Positions 17,701-26,144 of a DNA stretch of 64,000 bases are shown here, one piece after another. Position 1 is the stretch's first letter. Each line of letters begins with the position of its first letter. The position numbers and the translations under genes were made by a program. Source of the DNA: Flavobacterium sp. JAD_PAG50586_2 (GTDB taxonomy: Bacteria; Bacteroidota; Bacteroidia; Flavobacteriales; Flavobacteriaceae); the NCBI GenBank assembly GCA_023213215.1, contig CP096136.1:1612001-1676000 (forward strand), written 5' to 3'. The notes under the pieces are model-generated. The model was given only the letters and a program-made list of their open reading frames with translations, made no database searches and was not told where the DNA came from.

Positions 17701-19780
17701 TTACGGTTATGGTAGTTGTGATATGCCCTGTCGCAGTACTACAAGGTGCACTATCTACCCTTCTTACCCAGTATCCTGATGTAGAAGTTGGGTTTATGGT
17801 AATCGATGCTCCTGATTGTCCTAAAATAGTGTTGACACCAGCATTGTATCCAGTTCCCCATTCATAAACACCGTTACTTCCCAAAGTTCCTCCAGACGCC
17901 GTTAAAGTCAAACTGCTTCCTGAACAAACAGTCGTATTATTTGGTGTTATAGTTCCGGGTTGTGTAGATTGAGTAGCGACGTTTACTGTAAAAACATAGC
18001 CACCACTCGATTGGTTACACGGACTTCCATCCACTCTTCTTACCCAATAGGTAGTAGTAGTAGCCGGATTGATATAATAGCCATTATAAGTTGCTCCCGC
18101 AATCGGATTTGTTCCAACAACGCTTCCGGTTCCCCATTGGTAGGTTGATCCAGGAGCCGCATTACCGCCTGTTGCTGTTAAGGTTGTTCCGCCTTGTCCG
18201 TAACAAAGGTTGGTGTTTCCCGTTATTCCTGTTGGAACTGTAGAGAAGTTGGTGCAGGAAGTATAATTAAACAATACTCTAGAATTTGTAGCTTGTTCAT
18301 AATATTCCAAAACCAAGTTGACATTTCCACTTAAATAAATTGTTGCTGAGGTATATGTTGCGTAACTATGATCAACAAAACTATTGATTATATAGGTTGA
18401 CCCTCCATCTAAACTCAAACGACATCCGTCATCTCCACCAACAGTAAACGTATAATATCCGGCAGTGAAATTTTTAGTCATTTTATAACGGATGAAAAAT
18501 TGATCTGCATAAGTTCCACATAAATTTCCTCCCGAAAGAGCTGCAGCATCTAGATTTTGATCAAAGATTTCAGGTTGTGTTATATAACCTCTGTATGGAG
18601 CGGTGGCAATATTGCTCGGAGGATTTGAAGTATTTAACCCAGAATACACATAACCAATCCACGTATTATTTCCATAAGATACTTGGTCTCCTGATGGAGT
18701 GTTTACATTTACTGTAGTTGATATTATCGCTGTAGAATTTGAACATGGTGTAGGGTCAACTCTTCTTACCCAATATCCTGTTGTAGCTGTTGGACTTACG
18801 GTTAATGTTGAAGCCGTAGCCCCTGATATCACATTAATCCCTGCTGTATAGCCTGTTCCCCATTCGTAAATTCCATTGGAGCCCTGCGTTCCACCAGAAG
18901 CAGTTAATGTAGTACTATTTCCTAAACAGATAGTTGTTGTCCCTGTGATGGATGTTGGTGCTGTTGACGCCGTATTTACGGTTACTGGCTGAGTTACACC
19001 ATTGGTATTAGCATTACAAGGCGCAGAATCTACCCTTCGTACCCAATAAGTTGTAGAGCTGGTTGGAGAAACTGTTATTGAAACTCCGGTTTGCCCAGTA
19101 ATTATATTATTCCCGACTGTTCCCGTTCCCCATTGATAAATTGCTCCTGTAGCCAATGTCCCGCCTATAGCTGTTAATGTTGTAGATGAGCCAGAGCAAA
19201 TAGAATTAGTTCCTGAAATACCTGTTGGCGCCGTAGAAGGATTTGCGCAATTAGCATAGGAAAAGGACACTCTCGAACTTCCGCCCTGTTCATAATATTC
19301 TAAAACCAAATTGGTGTTTCCATTTAAATAAACCGATGTGGTGGTGGTGGTTGCATATCCGTGATCTGTCCAATTTGTTACCGGAAAAGTGGCACCACCA
19401 TCAAAACTTAGGCGATAACCGTCATCCCCTCCAACAATAAAACTATAATTACCCGCGGGAAAGTTTTTCATCATCCTGAAACGAACCGAAAACTGATCTG
19501 AGTAAGTTCCGCAAAGATTAGCTCCTGAAATCGCTCCGGTACCTAAATCCAAGTCAAAGATTTCAGATTGTGTTATATACCCTCTGTAGGTTGTAGAAAA
19601 AACATTAGTAGGTGGATTGGAATTATTGACTGCATTATATACATAACCAATCCAACTGCTTGAACCATAACTATTTTGATCTTCGGGAGGAGTAGGACAT
19701 TGCCCAATTGCTTTGGCGCTACAAAGTATAAAAATAAAAAGGATTAATTTTAAAGAGTTTTTGATAGTAGAAATTTTCAT
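14762..19780 (-). CDS. Giant secreted surface protein with PA14-like modules, Ig-like repeats and a T9SS type A sorting domain
   Basis: A 1672-residue protein. Order of parts: signal peptide (1-26); a PA14-like module (about 35-180) with the hallmark GGDDGYRLSFDGG; two roughly 85-residue repeats; a second PA14-like module with GGDDGCRLSLDGG; more repeats; a different module around residue 800 with AGYYSVSTLNFD and NWDDSAQLYLNG; further repeats; and a large beta-rich region. The repeats share the pattern ICxGxSxTLTASGGT, YEWGTG and YWVRRVD. The last 75 or so residues form a type A sorting domain (IQFFDLLGKSLYF, then KITLDNGNIITKKILF), the signal for export through the type IX secretion system and anchoring. 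PA14 domains often bind carbohydrates, so a glycan-binding adhesin is likely but unproven. Confidence 0.92.
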   Translation of the reverse strand: MKISTIKNSLKLILFIFILCSAKAIGQCPTPPEDQNSYGSSSWIGYVYNAVNNSNPPTNVFSTTYRGYITQSEIFDLDLGTGAISGANLCGTYSDQFSVRFRMMKNFPAGNYSFIVGGDDGYRLSFDGGATFPVTNWTDHGYATTTTTSVYLNGNTNLVLEYYEQGGSSRVSFSYANCANPSTAPTGISGTNSICSGSSTTLTAIGGTLATGAIYQWGTGTVGNNIITGQTGVSITVSPTSSTTYWVRRVDSAPCNANTNGVTQPVTVNTASTAPTSITGTTTICLGNSTTLTASGGTQGSNGIYEWGTGYTAGINVISGATASTLTVSPTATTGYWVRRVDPTPCSNSTAIISTTVNVNTPSGDQVSYGNNTWIGYVYSGLNTSNPPSNIATAPYRGYITQPEIFDQNLDAAALSGGNLCGTYADQFFIRYKMTKNFTAGYYTFTVGGDDGCRLSLDGGSTYIINSFVDHSYATYTSATIYLSGNVNLVLEYYEQATNSRVLFNYTSCTNFSTVPTGITGNTNLCYGQGGTTLTATGGNAAPGSTYQWGTGSVVGTNPIAGATYNGYYINPATTTTYWVRRVDGSPCNQSSGGYVFTVNVATQSTQPGTITPNNTTVCSGSSLTLTASGGTLGSNGVYEWGTGYNAGVNTILGQSGASITINPTSTSGYWVRRVDSAPCSTATGHITTTITVNNASTAPTSISGAGSASCSGSGYTLTASGGTAATGSTYQWGTGSIVGTNPIAGNGISITVSPTATTTYWVRRYDASCTSYTGGVTTTVTITAPPGNPATAGNNVWNLYGYSTADISLTSAVYAGYYSVSTLNFDTQNGTNSWNSAASPSSSAGWSGCTVPVDNFTMVAKRKGFPCGTYTIAMQNWDDSAQLYLNGTMIWSNNNWSGDGNFNVAVGSYTLDSNSEIEVRVRENTGVSNVSLTLTNTNVVSTTPTAISGTASVCNGSSVTLTATGGTLGTTGSYEWGTGNVVGTNPISGQTAASIIVSPSSDTTYWVRRKDSVCGNTTSGVSQLVNVTAATVAGSLSTTTTTICRNTAPNAITLSGNTGNVIKWQYANDSAFTSGVTNIASTATVLSSTTIGNLTATRYYRAVVQNANCSVVNTPSIGIIVPTAITYSNGSRNGTPTNTTPVIISSNLTLSSNLNVCSCQITNTAVVTVPSNLSLIVQNDLSVASTASLVIENNGSLVQVSNTASDVGNITFKRNSAPLKQYDYTYWSSPLAGQTLNQLGTPSLFYAFDPNINNWAAATSATVMDVSKGYISRVPNNLNFATPQVLNITFTGVPNNGIISTPIIKSTGTFNLIGNPYPSAIDIDAFLLDPTNSGVVNGTIYLWTHNTGIANTVGTGMYNYTRDDYAKYNITGGVKTASSAITGGSEPTGKVAAGQGFFIEANTALAAGTYSAIFNNSMRVANNNNQFFKINPANGNEEPVSGVVSALQKNRVWLNITNATGAYDEALVGYITGATNDFDNLYDGKTFPAGNVVSLYSILDTANYAIQGRALPFNENDIVPLGITTTISGDFSISLEHFDGLFQNQNVFLLDKSTGIYHDLKTAPFDFNIATGTYNDRFELRFDNGTLGTDNPISLEDDIKIVKTGKHIEVTANNFTIDKIQFFDLLGKSLYFEKDINSNQFKTAELNIAKQVIIVKITLDNGNIITKKILF

Positions 19781-19808
19781 GGGATATTTGTACGTTGATT
19801 TGACGTTA

Positions 19809-19836
19809 CAAACTTATTACCAAAAAATCAAACAAA
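19809..19836 (-). promoter_or_regulatory. Candidate promoter of the large surface protein gene
   Basis: On the minus strand TAAGTTTG (19809-19816) fits the -7 consensus and a TTTG (19833-19836) lies 16 bases upstream, slightly closer than the usual 19. The start codon is about 29 bases downstream. Confidence 0.4.
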
Positions 19837-19907
19837 TCGATAAAGTGTACAAAATAATCGACTAAATGCATTATATTTATATATTTAGATACCTTTTCCT
19901 ACTTTCA

Positions 19908-19921
19908 CGAAAACGTTTTCG
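19908..19921. promoter_or_regulatory. Perfect 14-bp palindrome, candidate LacI-family operator
   Basis: CGAAAACGTTTTCG is its own reverse complement. Its central AAAACGTTTT has the A/T-rich arms and CG centre of LacI/GalR-type operators. It lies 127 bases upstream of the large surface protein start and 47 bases upstream of a small plus-strand reading frame. Confidence 0.45.
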
Positions 19922-19968
19922 AAACAAATATTTATATTTAAATAACTGATTTTTAAATATTTGCGATC

Positions 19969-20061
19969 ATGAAAATTGAAATATTCAAAAAAGTAAGAAA
20001 AAACACTTTTTTAAGAAACTGTAATGCGGACTTCGCATTTTGCCATAAAAAAGCCAGGTAA
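19969..20061 (+). CDS. Possible 30-residue basic small protein or small RNA
   Basis: A short reading frame beginning MKIEIFKKVRKN and ending HKKAR encodes a lysine-rich peptide without a membrane segment. Its stop codon lies inside one arm of the former terminator hairpin (GCCAGGTA at 20053-20060). A second small hairpin (AATGCG, loop GACTT, CGCATT at 20023-20039) is within it. Together with the palindrome upstream it could be a short independent transcript, translated or not. I know no family for it, and the reading frame may be chance. Confidence 0.3.
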   Translation: MKIEIFKKVRKNTFLRNCNADFAFCHKKAR

Positions 20062-20103
20062 AATTATTTTAGACTGCACCCAAAAGTTTAGACAAGTTAA
20101 TAA

Positions 20104-20886
20104 TTAATTTTGATAATAATGAGCTCGATATTGTATCGGGCTCATTTTGTTTAAGTTTGATTTAATTCTATCGTTATTGTAGTAGTTTATATATTGTTTG
20201 ATTTCGTGTTTGAGTTCTTCTACACTTGCAAATTTCTGTATGTAAAAGAGTTCTGATTTTAGTATTCCAAAGAAATTTTCAATTATAGCATTATCTAGAC
20301 AATTTCCTTTTCTTGACATACTTTGAGTAATTCCTTTCTTCTTTAATAAATATTGATATTGTTTCATTTGATATTGCCAACCTTGATCAGAGTGTAAAGT
20401 GAGATTGGTATTATTTGGTATTTTCTTAAAAGCCTTTTTAAGCATTATTGCCACTTGATTAAACACAGGTCTCTCCGTTAGTTCATAACTTATAATTTCT
20501 TGGTTAAACAAGTCAATTATTGGTGATAAATATAATTTCTTTCCAGACACATTAAATTCAGTTATATCAGTAGCCCATTTTTGATTGGGAGCTGTTGCCT
20601 TAAAATTACGTCCTAAAATATTTGGAGCAATTTTGCCCTGTTCTCCTTTATAGGAATTGTATTTTTTGATTCTTATGATGCTCTTTAATCCTAATGATTT
20701 CATTAATCTTAAAACCGTTTTATGATTGATAATTATTCCTTTATTATTAAGTTCGTCCGTGATTCTTCTATAACCATAACGCCCTTTGTGCTTGTGATAA
20801 ACGGATTTAATCAATTCTTTAATTGTCTTATATTTATCAGGTAATTTACCTTGCTTTTGATGGTAATAAAAACTACTCCGTGCCAT
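20104..20886 (-). CDS. IS3 family transposase OrfB (DDE integrase core)
   Basis: A 260-residue protein beginning MARSSFYYH, the usual start of the OrfB region. The rve-type catalytic residues are visible: Asp in WATDITEF, Asp in LHSDQGWQY, and Glu in NAIIENFFGILKSE. An N-terminal HTH_21 region (HKGRYGYRRI) precedes the core. The frame stays open upstream of the ATG (ELRHDFDLNLLLNQTN) and overlaps the end of orfA in the -1 frame, where an AAAAAG run (20949-20954) could allow the programmed slip that makes the OrfAB fusion transposase of IS3 elements. Confidence 0.93.
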   Translation of the reverse strand: MARSSFYYHQKQGKLPDKYKTIKELIKSVYHKHKGRYGYRRITDELNNKGIIINHKTVLRLMKSLGLKSIIRIKKYNSYKGEQGKIAPNILGRNFKATAPNQKWATDITEFNVSGKKLYLSPIIDLFNQEIISYELTERPVFNQVAIMLKKAFKKIPNNTNLTLHSDQGWQYQMKQYQYLLKKKGITQSMSRKGNCLDNAIIENFFGILKSELFYIQKFASVEELKHEIKQYINYYNNDRIKSNLNKMSPIQYRAHYYQN

Positions 20887-20936
20887 ATTAGTTTGATTTA
20901 AAAGGAGATTTAAATCAAAATCATGCCTTAACTCTA

Positions 20937-21465
20937 TTATAGCTTGCGCTTTTTGGCTTCTTCTTCGGCTTGAATTAAGGCTTGTAACTTTTTTAGCAAA
21001 GCATTTTCACAACGTAATGCTTCATTTTCTAAAAGAAGTTCTTCCTCCCTGGTTAGGGGTTTGTCTGATTTACGTTTTTTTCGATTGAAGTTATCCATAG
21101 ATTTTGGTCTGCCTTTAGGTTTTTGAGTTAAACCCTCAACCCCAAAGTTAGTAAAATCCCGTTGCCATTTCGCAATTATACTTCGTGTCGGAATATTAAA
21201 CTTCACATAAGCCTGGTGCAATGATAGATGCTGCTCAGTAATAGTTTTTAAAACTTTCAATTTAAAATCAATAGAATAATCCTGATTTTTTCTCGGCAAT
21301 AAACCATCAGAAACCATAGGCATTGTAAAACCTTAACCACTTACGAATAATCGATTCATGAACGCCTTTTTGTGCTGAAACTGATTCACAGGAATGATCC
21401 TGTTCAATAATTAATTTTAAACATTCAATCTTGAATGTATAATCATACTTGACTTTTCTTTCCAT
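20937..21465 (-). pseudogene. IS3 family OrfA (helix-turn-helix), interrupted by a frameshift
   Basis: From the ATG at 21465 a first helix-turn-helix (MERKVKYDYTFKIECLKLI, then QKGVHESIIRKWLRFY) runs for about 45 residues and then stops. The adjoining frame continues with a second helix-turn-helix (DYSIDFKLKVLK, then FNIPTRSIIAKWQRDF) and a C-terminal leucine-rich coiled coil (EELLLENEALRCENALLKKL) typical of IS3 OrfA dimerisation. Joined, the protein would have about 172 residues, the length of IS150 OrfA. The break is at GGTTTC on the coding strand (21310-21315) and needs one base removed, unlike the seven other frameshifts in the window, where one base is missing. Confidence 0.8.
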
Positions 21466-21543
21466 AAAAATACCCCCAAATAGTGTCTAACTTTTTGGGG
21501 GCAGTCTATTTCTACCTGGCTTTTATTTTTTAATGAAGATTAT

Positions 21544-22685
<1,142 letters not shown>

Positions 22686-22755
22686 TTGGTTAAATGTTTG
22701 TTGTAATTTTTGGCAAAGATATTTTAATTTTCTGGTTGCCGAAATTAGTTTAACG

Positions 22756-23208
22756 TTATATAAACTTTCTGATATTCATCATAAAGCCAAAGTGCAATCC
22801 CTCGTGATAATTATTGAATTCCAAAGCGTCCTGCAGGTTTGCCAAATGATATCCGGTACCGGTTGTGTATTCATTGTAGGTGACGAATTTTCCATTGGCA
22901 TAATCCTCTTTAGTCTTTTCTATCAACAAAAAAAGAAGGTTTTTTAGCTCATCAATCTCGGCTTGGGTTGTTCCTGTTGGTTTTGTGCCGTTCATGTAGG
23001 TGTTCCTCATTTCATCTGAAATGTACATGGGCAATCCCGAAAGGCGGTAGATTAAGCCTTGTTGTGCAACAATAATATGGCCTAAATTCCAGGCTAGATT
23101 GTTACTGAAACCTTCCGGAGTTTTATTTAATTGCTCTAAAGAATAGTTTTCTATAAGGGTCAGATAATGGTTCCTGTTGGTTTCCCAAATTTTGAAAGTT
23201 GTATCCAT
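22756..23208 (-). CDS. DinB superfamily protein
   Basis: A 150-residue four-helix protein of the DinB/YfiT type. The three metal-ligand histidines expected in the fold appear as NLGHII (about residue 44) and HEGLHFG near the C-terminus. DinB-fold proteins bind a divalent metal and include thiol S-transferases (bacillithiol or mycothiol dependent) and damage-induced proteins of unknown activity. Which applies here cannot be decided. It is a single gene, 70 bases upstream of the trans-sulfuration gene start and divergent from the ArsC-like gene. Confidence 0.82.
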   Translation of the reverse strand: MDTTFKIWETNRNHYLTLIENYSLEQLNKTPEGFSNNLAWNLGHIIVAQQGLIYRLSGLPMYISDEMRNTYMNGTKPTGTTQAEIDELKNLLFLLIEKTKEDYANGKFVTYNEYTTGTGYHLANLQDALEFNNYHEGLHFGFMMNIRKFI

Positions 23209-23276
23209 TTTTAAATTTTTGATAAAAATACAGATTATAAATCTGAAATGATTTTCCTTTGCAAAAAAGAAATCAC

Positions 23277-23630
23277 ATGACTAATAAAATCTACTATTTA
23301 GCTTCCTGCGATACGTGTCGGAAAATTATAAAATCGTTGCCGAATCCCGATAAACTCGAATTTCATGACATCCGTCAAAATCCGATTACCGAGAAGGAAC
23401 TGGACGAAATGCATTCGCTTGCCGGAAGTTATGAAGCATTGTTCAGCAAAAAGGCACAGCTTTATAAATCGATGGATCTGAAAAACAAATCGCTTACCGA
23501 AGCTGATTTTAAGAAGTATATTTTAGAACATTATACTTTTATAAGCCGTCCGGTTTTTATCATTGACGATAAAATTTATATAGGAAACAGCCAGAAGAAT
23601 ATCATCGAAGTTGTAAAGGCATTGTCATAG
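23277..23630 (+). CDS. ArsC/Spx family thioredoxin-fold protein
   Basis: The ATG at 23277 (MTNKIYYLASCDTCRK) is chosen because the beta strand and CxxC motif then lie at the usual distance from the N-terminus; the protein has 117 residues. Cys11 and Cys14 form CDTC. The later SRPVFIIDDKIYIG stretch matches the RPV...G motif of arsenate-reductase-like proteins. The family covers glutaredoxin-dependent arsenate reductases and Spx-type regulators; the CDTC motif with no arsenic genes nearby makes a general redox role as likely as arsenate reduction. Confidence 0.85.
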   Translation: MTNKIYYLASCDTCRKIIKSLPNPDKLEFHDIRQNPITEKELDEMHSLAGSYEALFSKKAQLYKSMDLKNKSLTEADFKKYILEHYTFISRPVFIIDDKIYIGNSQKNIIEVVKALS

Positions 23631-23678
23631 TATTTACTAATTACTTTCCTTATATTTGAAGTCTATTAAAAAATACCA

Positions 23679-24539
23679 ATGATACAATCAATGACTGGTT
23701 TTGGGAAAGCGACCCTGCAATTACCAACAAAAAAAATTACCGTAGAAATAAAATCGCTGAACTCTAAAGGTTTGGATTTAAATACCAGAATGCCGTCGGT
23801 TTTCAGGGAAATGGAACTCGGATTGCGCAATCAGCTTTCCGCTCGTTTGGAACGGGGAAAAATAGATTTCTCTCTTTACATAGAAGCTACAGGCGAAGAA
23901 ACTTCTTCGAAAATCAATGTTCCCATTGTAAGAGGTTATATCAACCAGATGAAAGCGGTAATTCCGAATGCGGATGAAACCGAATTGATGAAAATGGCTG
24001 TCAGAATGCCGGATGCCTTAAAAACAGAAAGAGACGAAATCGATGAAAACGAATGGAAGAAAATCCAGACCGTTATTGATGAAGCTATGGAAAATATCGC
24101 CCAATTCCGAAAAGACGAAGGGGTTTCCTTAGAGAGGGAATTCCTGCACCGTATTGCTAATATCATGACTTTGATGAATAGTGCAGTAGCGTATGATGCC
24201 GAAAGGGTTGAAACGGTAAAAACCAGATTGCGTACGGCTTTGGATGAGTTAAAGGAAAACGTTGACGAAAGCCGTTTTGAACAGGAGTTGATTTTCTATT
24301 TAGAAAAATATGACATTACGGAAGAGAAAGTGCGTTTGGAAAACCACCTGAACTACTTCATTGAAACCCTTGCCGGAACAGAGGCCAACGGTAGAAAGTT
24401 AGGTTTTATCACTCAGGAAATGGGAAGGGAAATCAATACCATGGGTTCCAAATCCAATCATACCGAAATGCAGAAATTAGTGGTGATGATGAAGGATGAA
24501 TTGGAGAAAATCAAGGAACAGGTACTGAACGTTTTATAA
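23679..24539 (+). CDS. yicC: YicC/YloC family endoribonuclease
   Basis: A 286-residue protein with both family signatures: MIQSMTGFGKA at the N-terminus, and the C-terminal REINTMGSKSNHTEMQKLVV with the Asn-Thr-x-x-Ser-Lys core. E. coli YicC has been described as an endoribonuclease affecting small RNA turnover; the exact substrates here are unknown. It lies 16 bases upstream of gmk, a conserved pairing across many bacteria, which supports both calls. Confidence 0.95.
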   Translation: MIQSMTGFGKATLQLPTKKITVEIKSLNSKGLDLNTRMPSVFREMELGLRNQLSARLERGKIDFSLYIEATGEETSSKINVPIVRGYINQMKAVIPNADETELMKMAVRMPDALKTERDEIDENEWKKIQTVIDEAMENIAQFRKDEGVSLEREFLHRIANIMTLMNSAVAYDAERVETVKTRLRTALDELKENVDESRFEQELIFYLEKYDITEEKVRLENHLNYFIETLAGTEANGRKLGFITQEMGREINTMGSKSNHTEMQKLVVMMKDELEKIKEQVLNVL

Positions 24540-24555
24540 GCCTAACAACAGCACA

Positions 24556-25122
24556 ATGAACGGAAAATTATTAGTATTCTCAGCGCCTTCAGGCTCAGGA
24601 AAAACAACCATAGTAAGGCATTTGTTGGCTCAGCCCGATTTAAATCTCGAGTTTTCGATTTCGGCTGCAACACGCGAAATCAGAGGAGAGGAAATTGACG
24701 GAAAGGATTATTACTTTATGTCGATTGGAGACTTCAAAAGGCACATCAAAGCTGATGATTTTATCGAATGGGAGGAAGTCTACCGCGATAATTTTTACGG
24801 AACATTAAAAAGCGAAGTGGAAAGAATCTGGGCGAAGGGCAAAAATGTAATTTTCGACATTGATGTATCAGGCGGATTGCGGATAAAATCCAAATTCCCA
24901 AAAGAAACCTTAGCCGTTTTTGTAAAACCACCAAGCGTGGACGAACTGAAACGCCGTTTGAAGGAACGCTCTACCGAAAGCGAGGAAAAAATTAATATGC
25001 GAATCGCCAAAGCCCACGTAGAATTAGCAACAGCGCCACAATTTGATATAATTATCAAAAATTATGATTTGGATGTTGCGAAGAAGGAGGCTTACGAATT
25101 AGTAAAAGAATTTGTGAAATAA
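24556..25122 (+). CDS. gmk: Guanylate kinase
   Basis: A 188-residue cytosolic enzyme that phosphorylates GMP to GDP with ATP. The P-loop SAPSGSGKT is at residues 9-17. GMP-binding features follow: SAATREIRGEEIDGKDYYF, where Ser and Arg contact the nucleotide, and FIEWEEVYRDNFYGT. The lid region contains RLKERSTESEEKINMRIAKA. The length is normal. Its stop overlaps the region where the next gene's conserved N-terminus would begin. Confidence 0.97.
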   Translation: MNGKLLVFSAPSGSGKTTIVRHLLAQPDLNLEFSISAATREIRGEEIDGKDYYFMSIGDFKRHIKADDFIEWEEVYRDNFYGTLKSEVERIWAKGKNVIFDIDVSGGLRIKSKFPKETLAVFVKPPSVDELKRRLKERSTESEEKINMRIAKAHVELATAPQFDIIIKNYDLDVAKKEAYELVKEFVK

Positions 25123-25139
25123 GATCATATAAGGATTTA

Positions 25140-25475
25140 TTGATTTGGCAAAAGGGAATTAAAATAGTAACTCTTGTTTACCAATTGGTCGATTCATTTC
25201 CAAAAGATGAAATCTATGCTTTAACTAGCCAAATTAAAAGAGCTGCAATTTCTGTTCCGTCTAATATTGCAGAAGGTTTTGGTAGAAATGCAGATAAATC
25301 ATTCAGTTATTTTTTAGATGTTTCAAGAGGTTCACTATATGAATTGGAAACCCAATTGATTATAGCAAGAGAATTAGGATTTATTAAGAATGAAAGTTCA
25401 TTGATAGAAATTCTAAATCAAATAGTAGAAGAGTCTAAAATGATTAATTCCTTTTCAAAGACGCTTAAGAGCTAA
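25140..25475 (+). CDS. Four-helix-bundle protein (23S rRNA intervening-sequence family)
   Basis: A 111-residue protein of the S23/IVP family, with the conserved IWQKGIKIV start, QIKRAAISVPSNIAEGFGR and YELETQLIIARELGFI. Stand-alone copies are widespread in Bacteroidota; the function is unknown. The start is unusual. The listed TTG lies inside the family's KDLxIWQKG motif, and in-frame codons upstream (SYKDL) continue the family pattern with no ATG, GTG or TTG; only an ATA at 25119, overlapping the gmk stop, would give the normal length. It lies between gmk and nadD, as a probable late arrival in that operon. Confidence 0.85.
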   Translation: MIWQKGIKIVTLVYQLVDSFPKDEIYALTSQIKRAAISVPSNIAEGFGRNADKSFSYFLDVSRGSLYELETQLIIARELGFIKNESSLIEILNQIVEESKMINSFSKTLKS

Positions 25476-25500
25476 TCACTAATTACTAATCACTTTAAAA

Positions 25501-26082
25501 ATGAAAATCGGCCTCTATTTCGGAACCTTCAACCCAATCCATATTGGGCATGTGATTATTGCCAATCATATGGCTGAACATTCCGATTTGGATCAGATTT
25601 GGCTGGTGGTAACACCACATAATCCCCACAAGCAAAAAACAACATTACTCGACGATTACCAGCGTTTCCATATGGTAACCCTGGCGACCGAAGATTTTAC
25701 CAAAATAAAACCTTCCGATATCGAATTTAAACTGCCACAACCTAATTATACGGTACATACTTTAGCGCATTTAGGCGAGAAATTCCCGCAACATGAATTT
25801 GCTTTGATTATGGGTGAAGACAATCTGAATTCGTTGCACAAATGGAAAAATTACGAAGTCATTCTTGCCAATCACAGTGTTTATGTCTATCCAAGATTAA
25901 ACTCGGGCGAAATTGATGAACAGTTTATAAACCATCCTAAAATCCATCGTGTTGGTGCGCCAGTAATTGAGCTTTCGTCAACGTTTATCCGGGAAAGCAT
26001 CAGGAACAAAAAGAACGTTTCGCCAATGTTGCCTCAGAAAGTTTGGGAGTATATCGACAGTAGTGCTTTTTATAGGAAGTAG
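25501..26082 (+). CDS. nadD: Nicotinate-nucleotide adenylyltransferase
   Basis: A 193-residue cytosolic enzyme of NAD synthesis that joins ATP and nicotinate mononucleotide. The nucleotidyltransferase motif GTFNPIHIGH is at residues 8-17 and the second conserved motif, SSTFIRESI, is near residue 160; TPHNPHK near residue 38 is also characteristic of NadD. It follows gmk and the four-helix-bundle gene. The 25 bases before its start consist of a short tandem word (ACTAATCACT-like), one of several such repeats in the window. Confidence 0.95.
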   Translation: MKIGLYFGTFNPIHIGHVIIANHMAEHSDLDQIWLVVTPHNPHKQKTTLLDDYQRFHMVTLATEDFTKIKPSDIEFKLPQPNYTVHTLAHLGEKFPQHEFALIMGEDNLNSLHKWKNYEVILANHSVYVYPRLNSGEIDEQFINHPKIHRVGAPVIELSSTFIRESIRNKKNVSPMLPQKVWEYIDSSAFYRK

Positions 26083-26144
26083 TTTCAACTTTAACTGTAG
26101 ATATCATTTAAAAATCATTATTTTTGAGTTTCAAATCGATTAAA

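Larger units (their letters stand above)
20070..21508 (-). mobile_element. IS3 family insertion sequence (IS150-like), 1439 bp
   Basis: The ends are imperfect inverted repeats: TAGACTGCACCCAAAAG at the left and TAGACTGCCCCCAAAAAG at the right when read inward. A TTT triplet flanks both sides (20067-20069 and 21509-21511) and fits the 3-bp duplication made by IS3 elements. It carries orfA and orfB on the minus strand, with the -1 frame relation typical of the family. It has inserted into the loop of a terminator hairpin; see the separate entry. OrfA carries a frameshift, so the copy may be inactive. Confidence 0.92.
20047..21530 (-). terminator. Intrinsic terminator split by the IS3 element
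   Basis: AAAAAGCCAGGTA at the left of the element (to 20060) and TACCTGGCTTTT at the right (from 21513) are complementary arms. Without the element they would form a 12-bp hairpin with A- and T-runs and a loop of about 10 bases, ending the trans-sulfuration gene at 21544 (minus) and any plus-strand transcript from the 19969 region. With 1.4 kb in the loop it can no longer work as a terminator. Confidence 0.75.
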
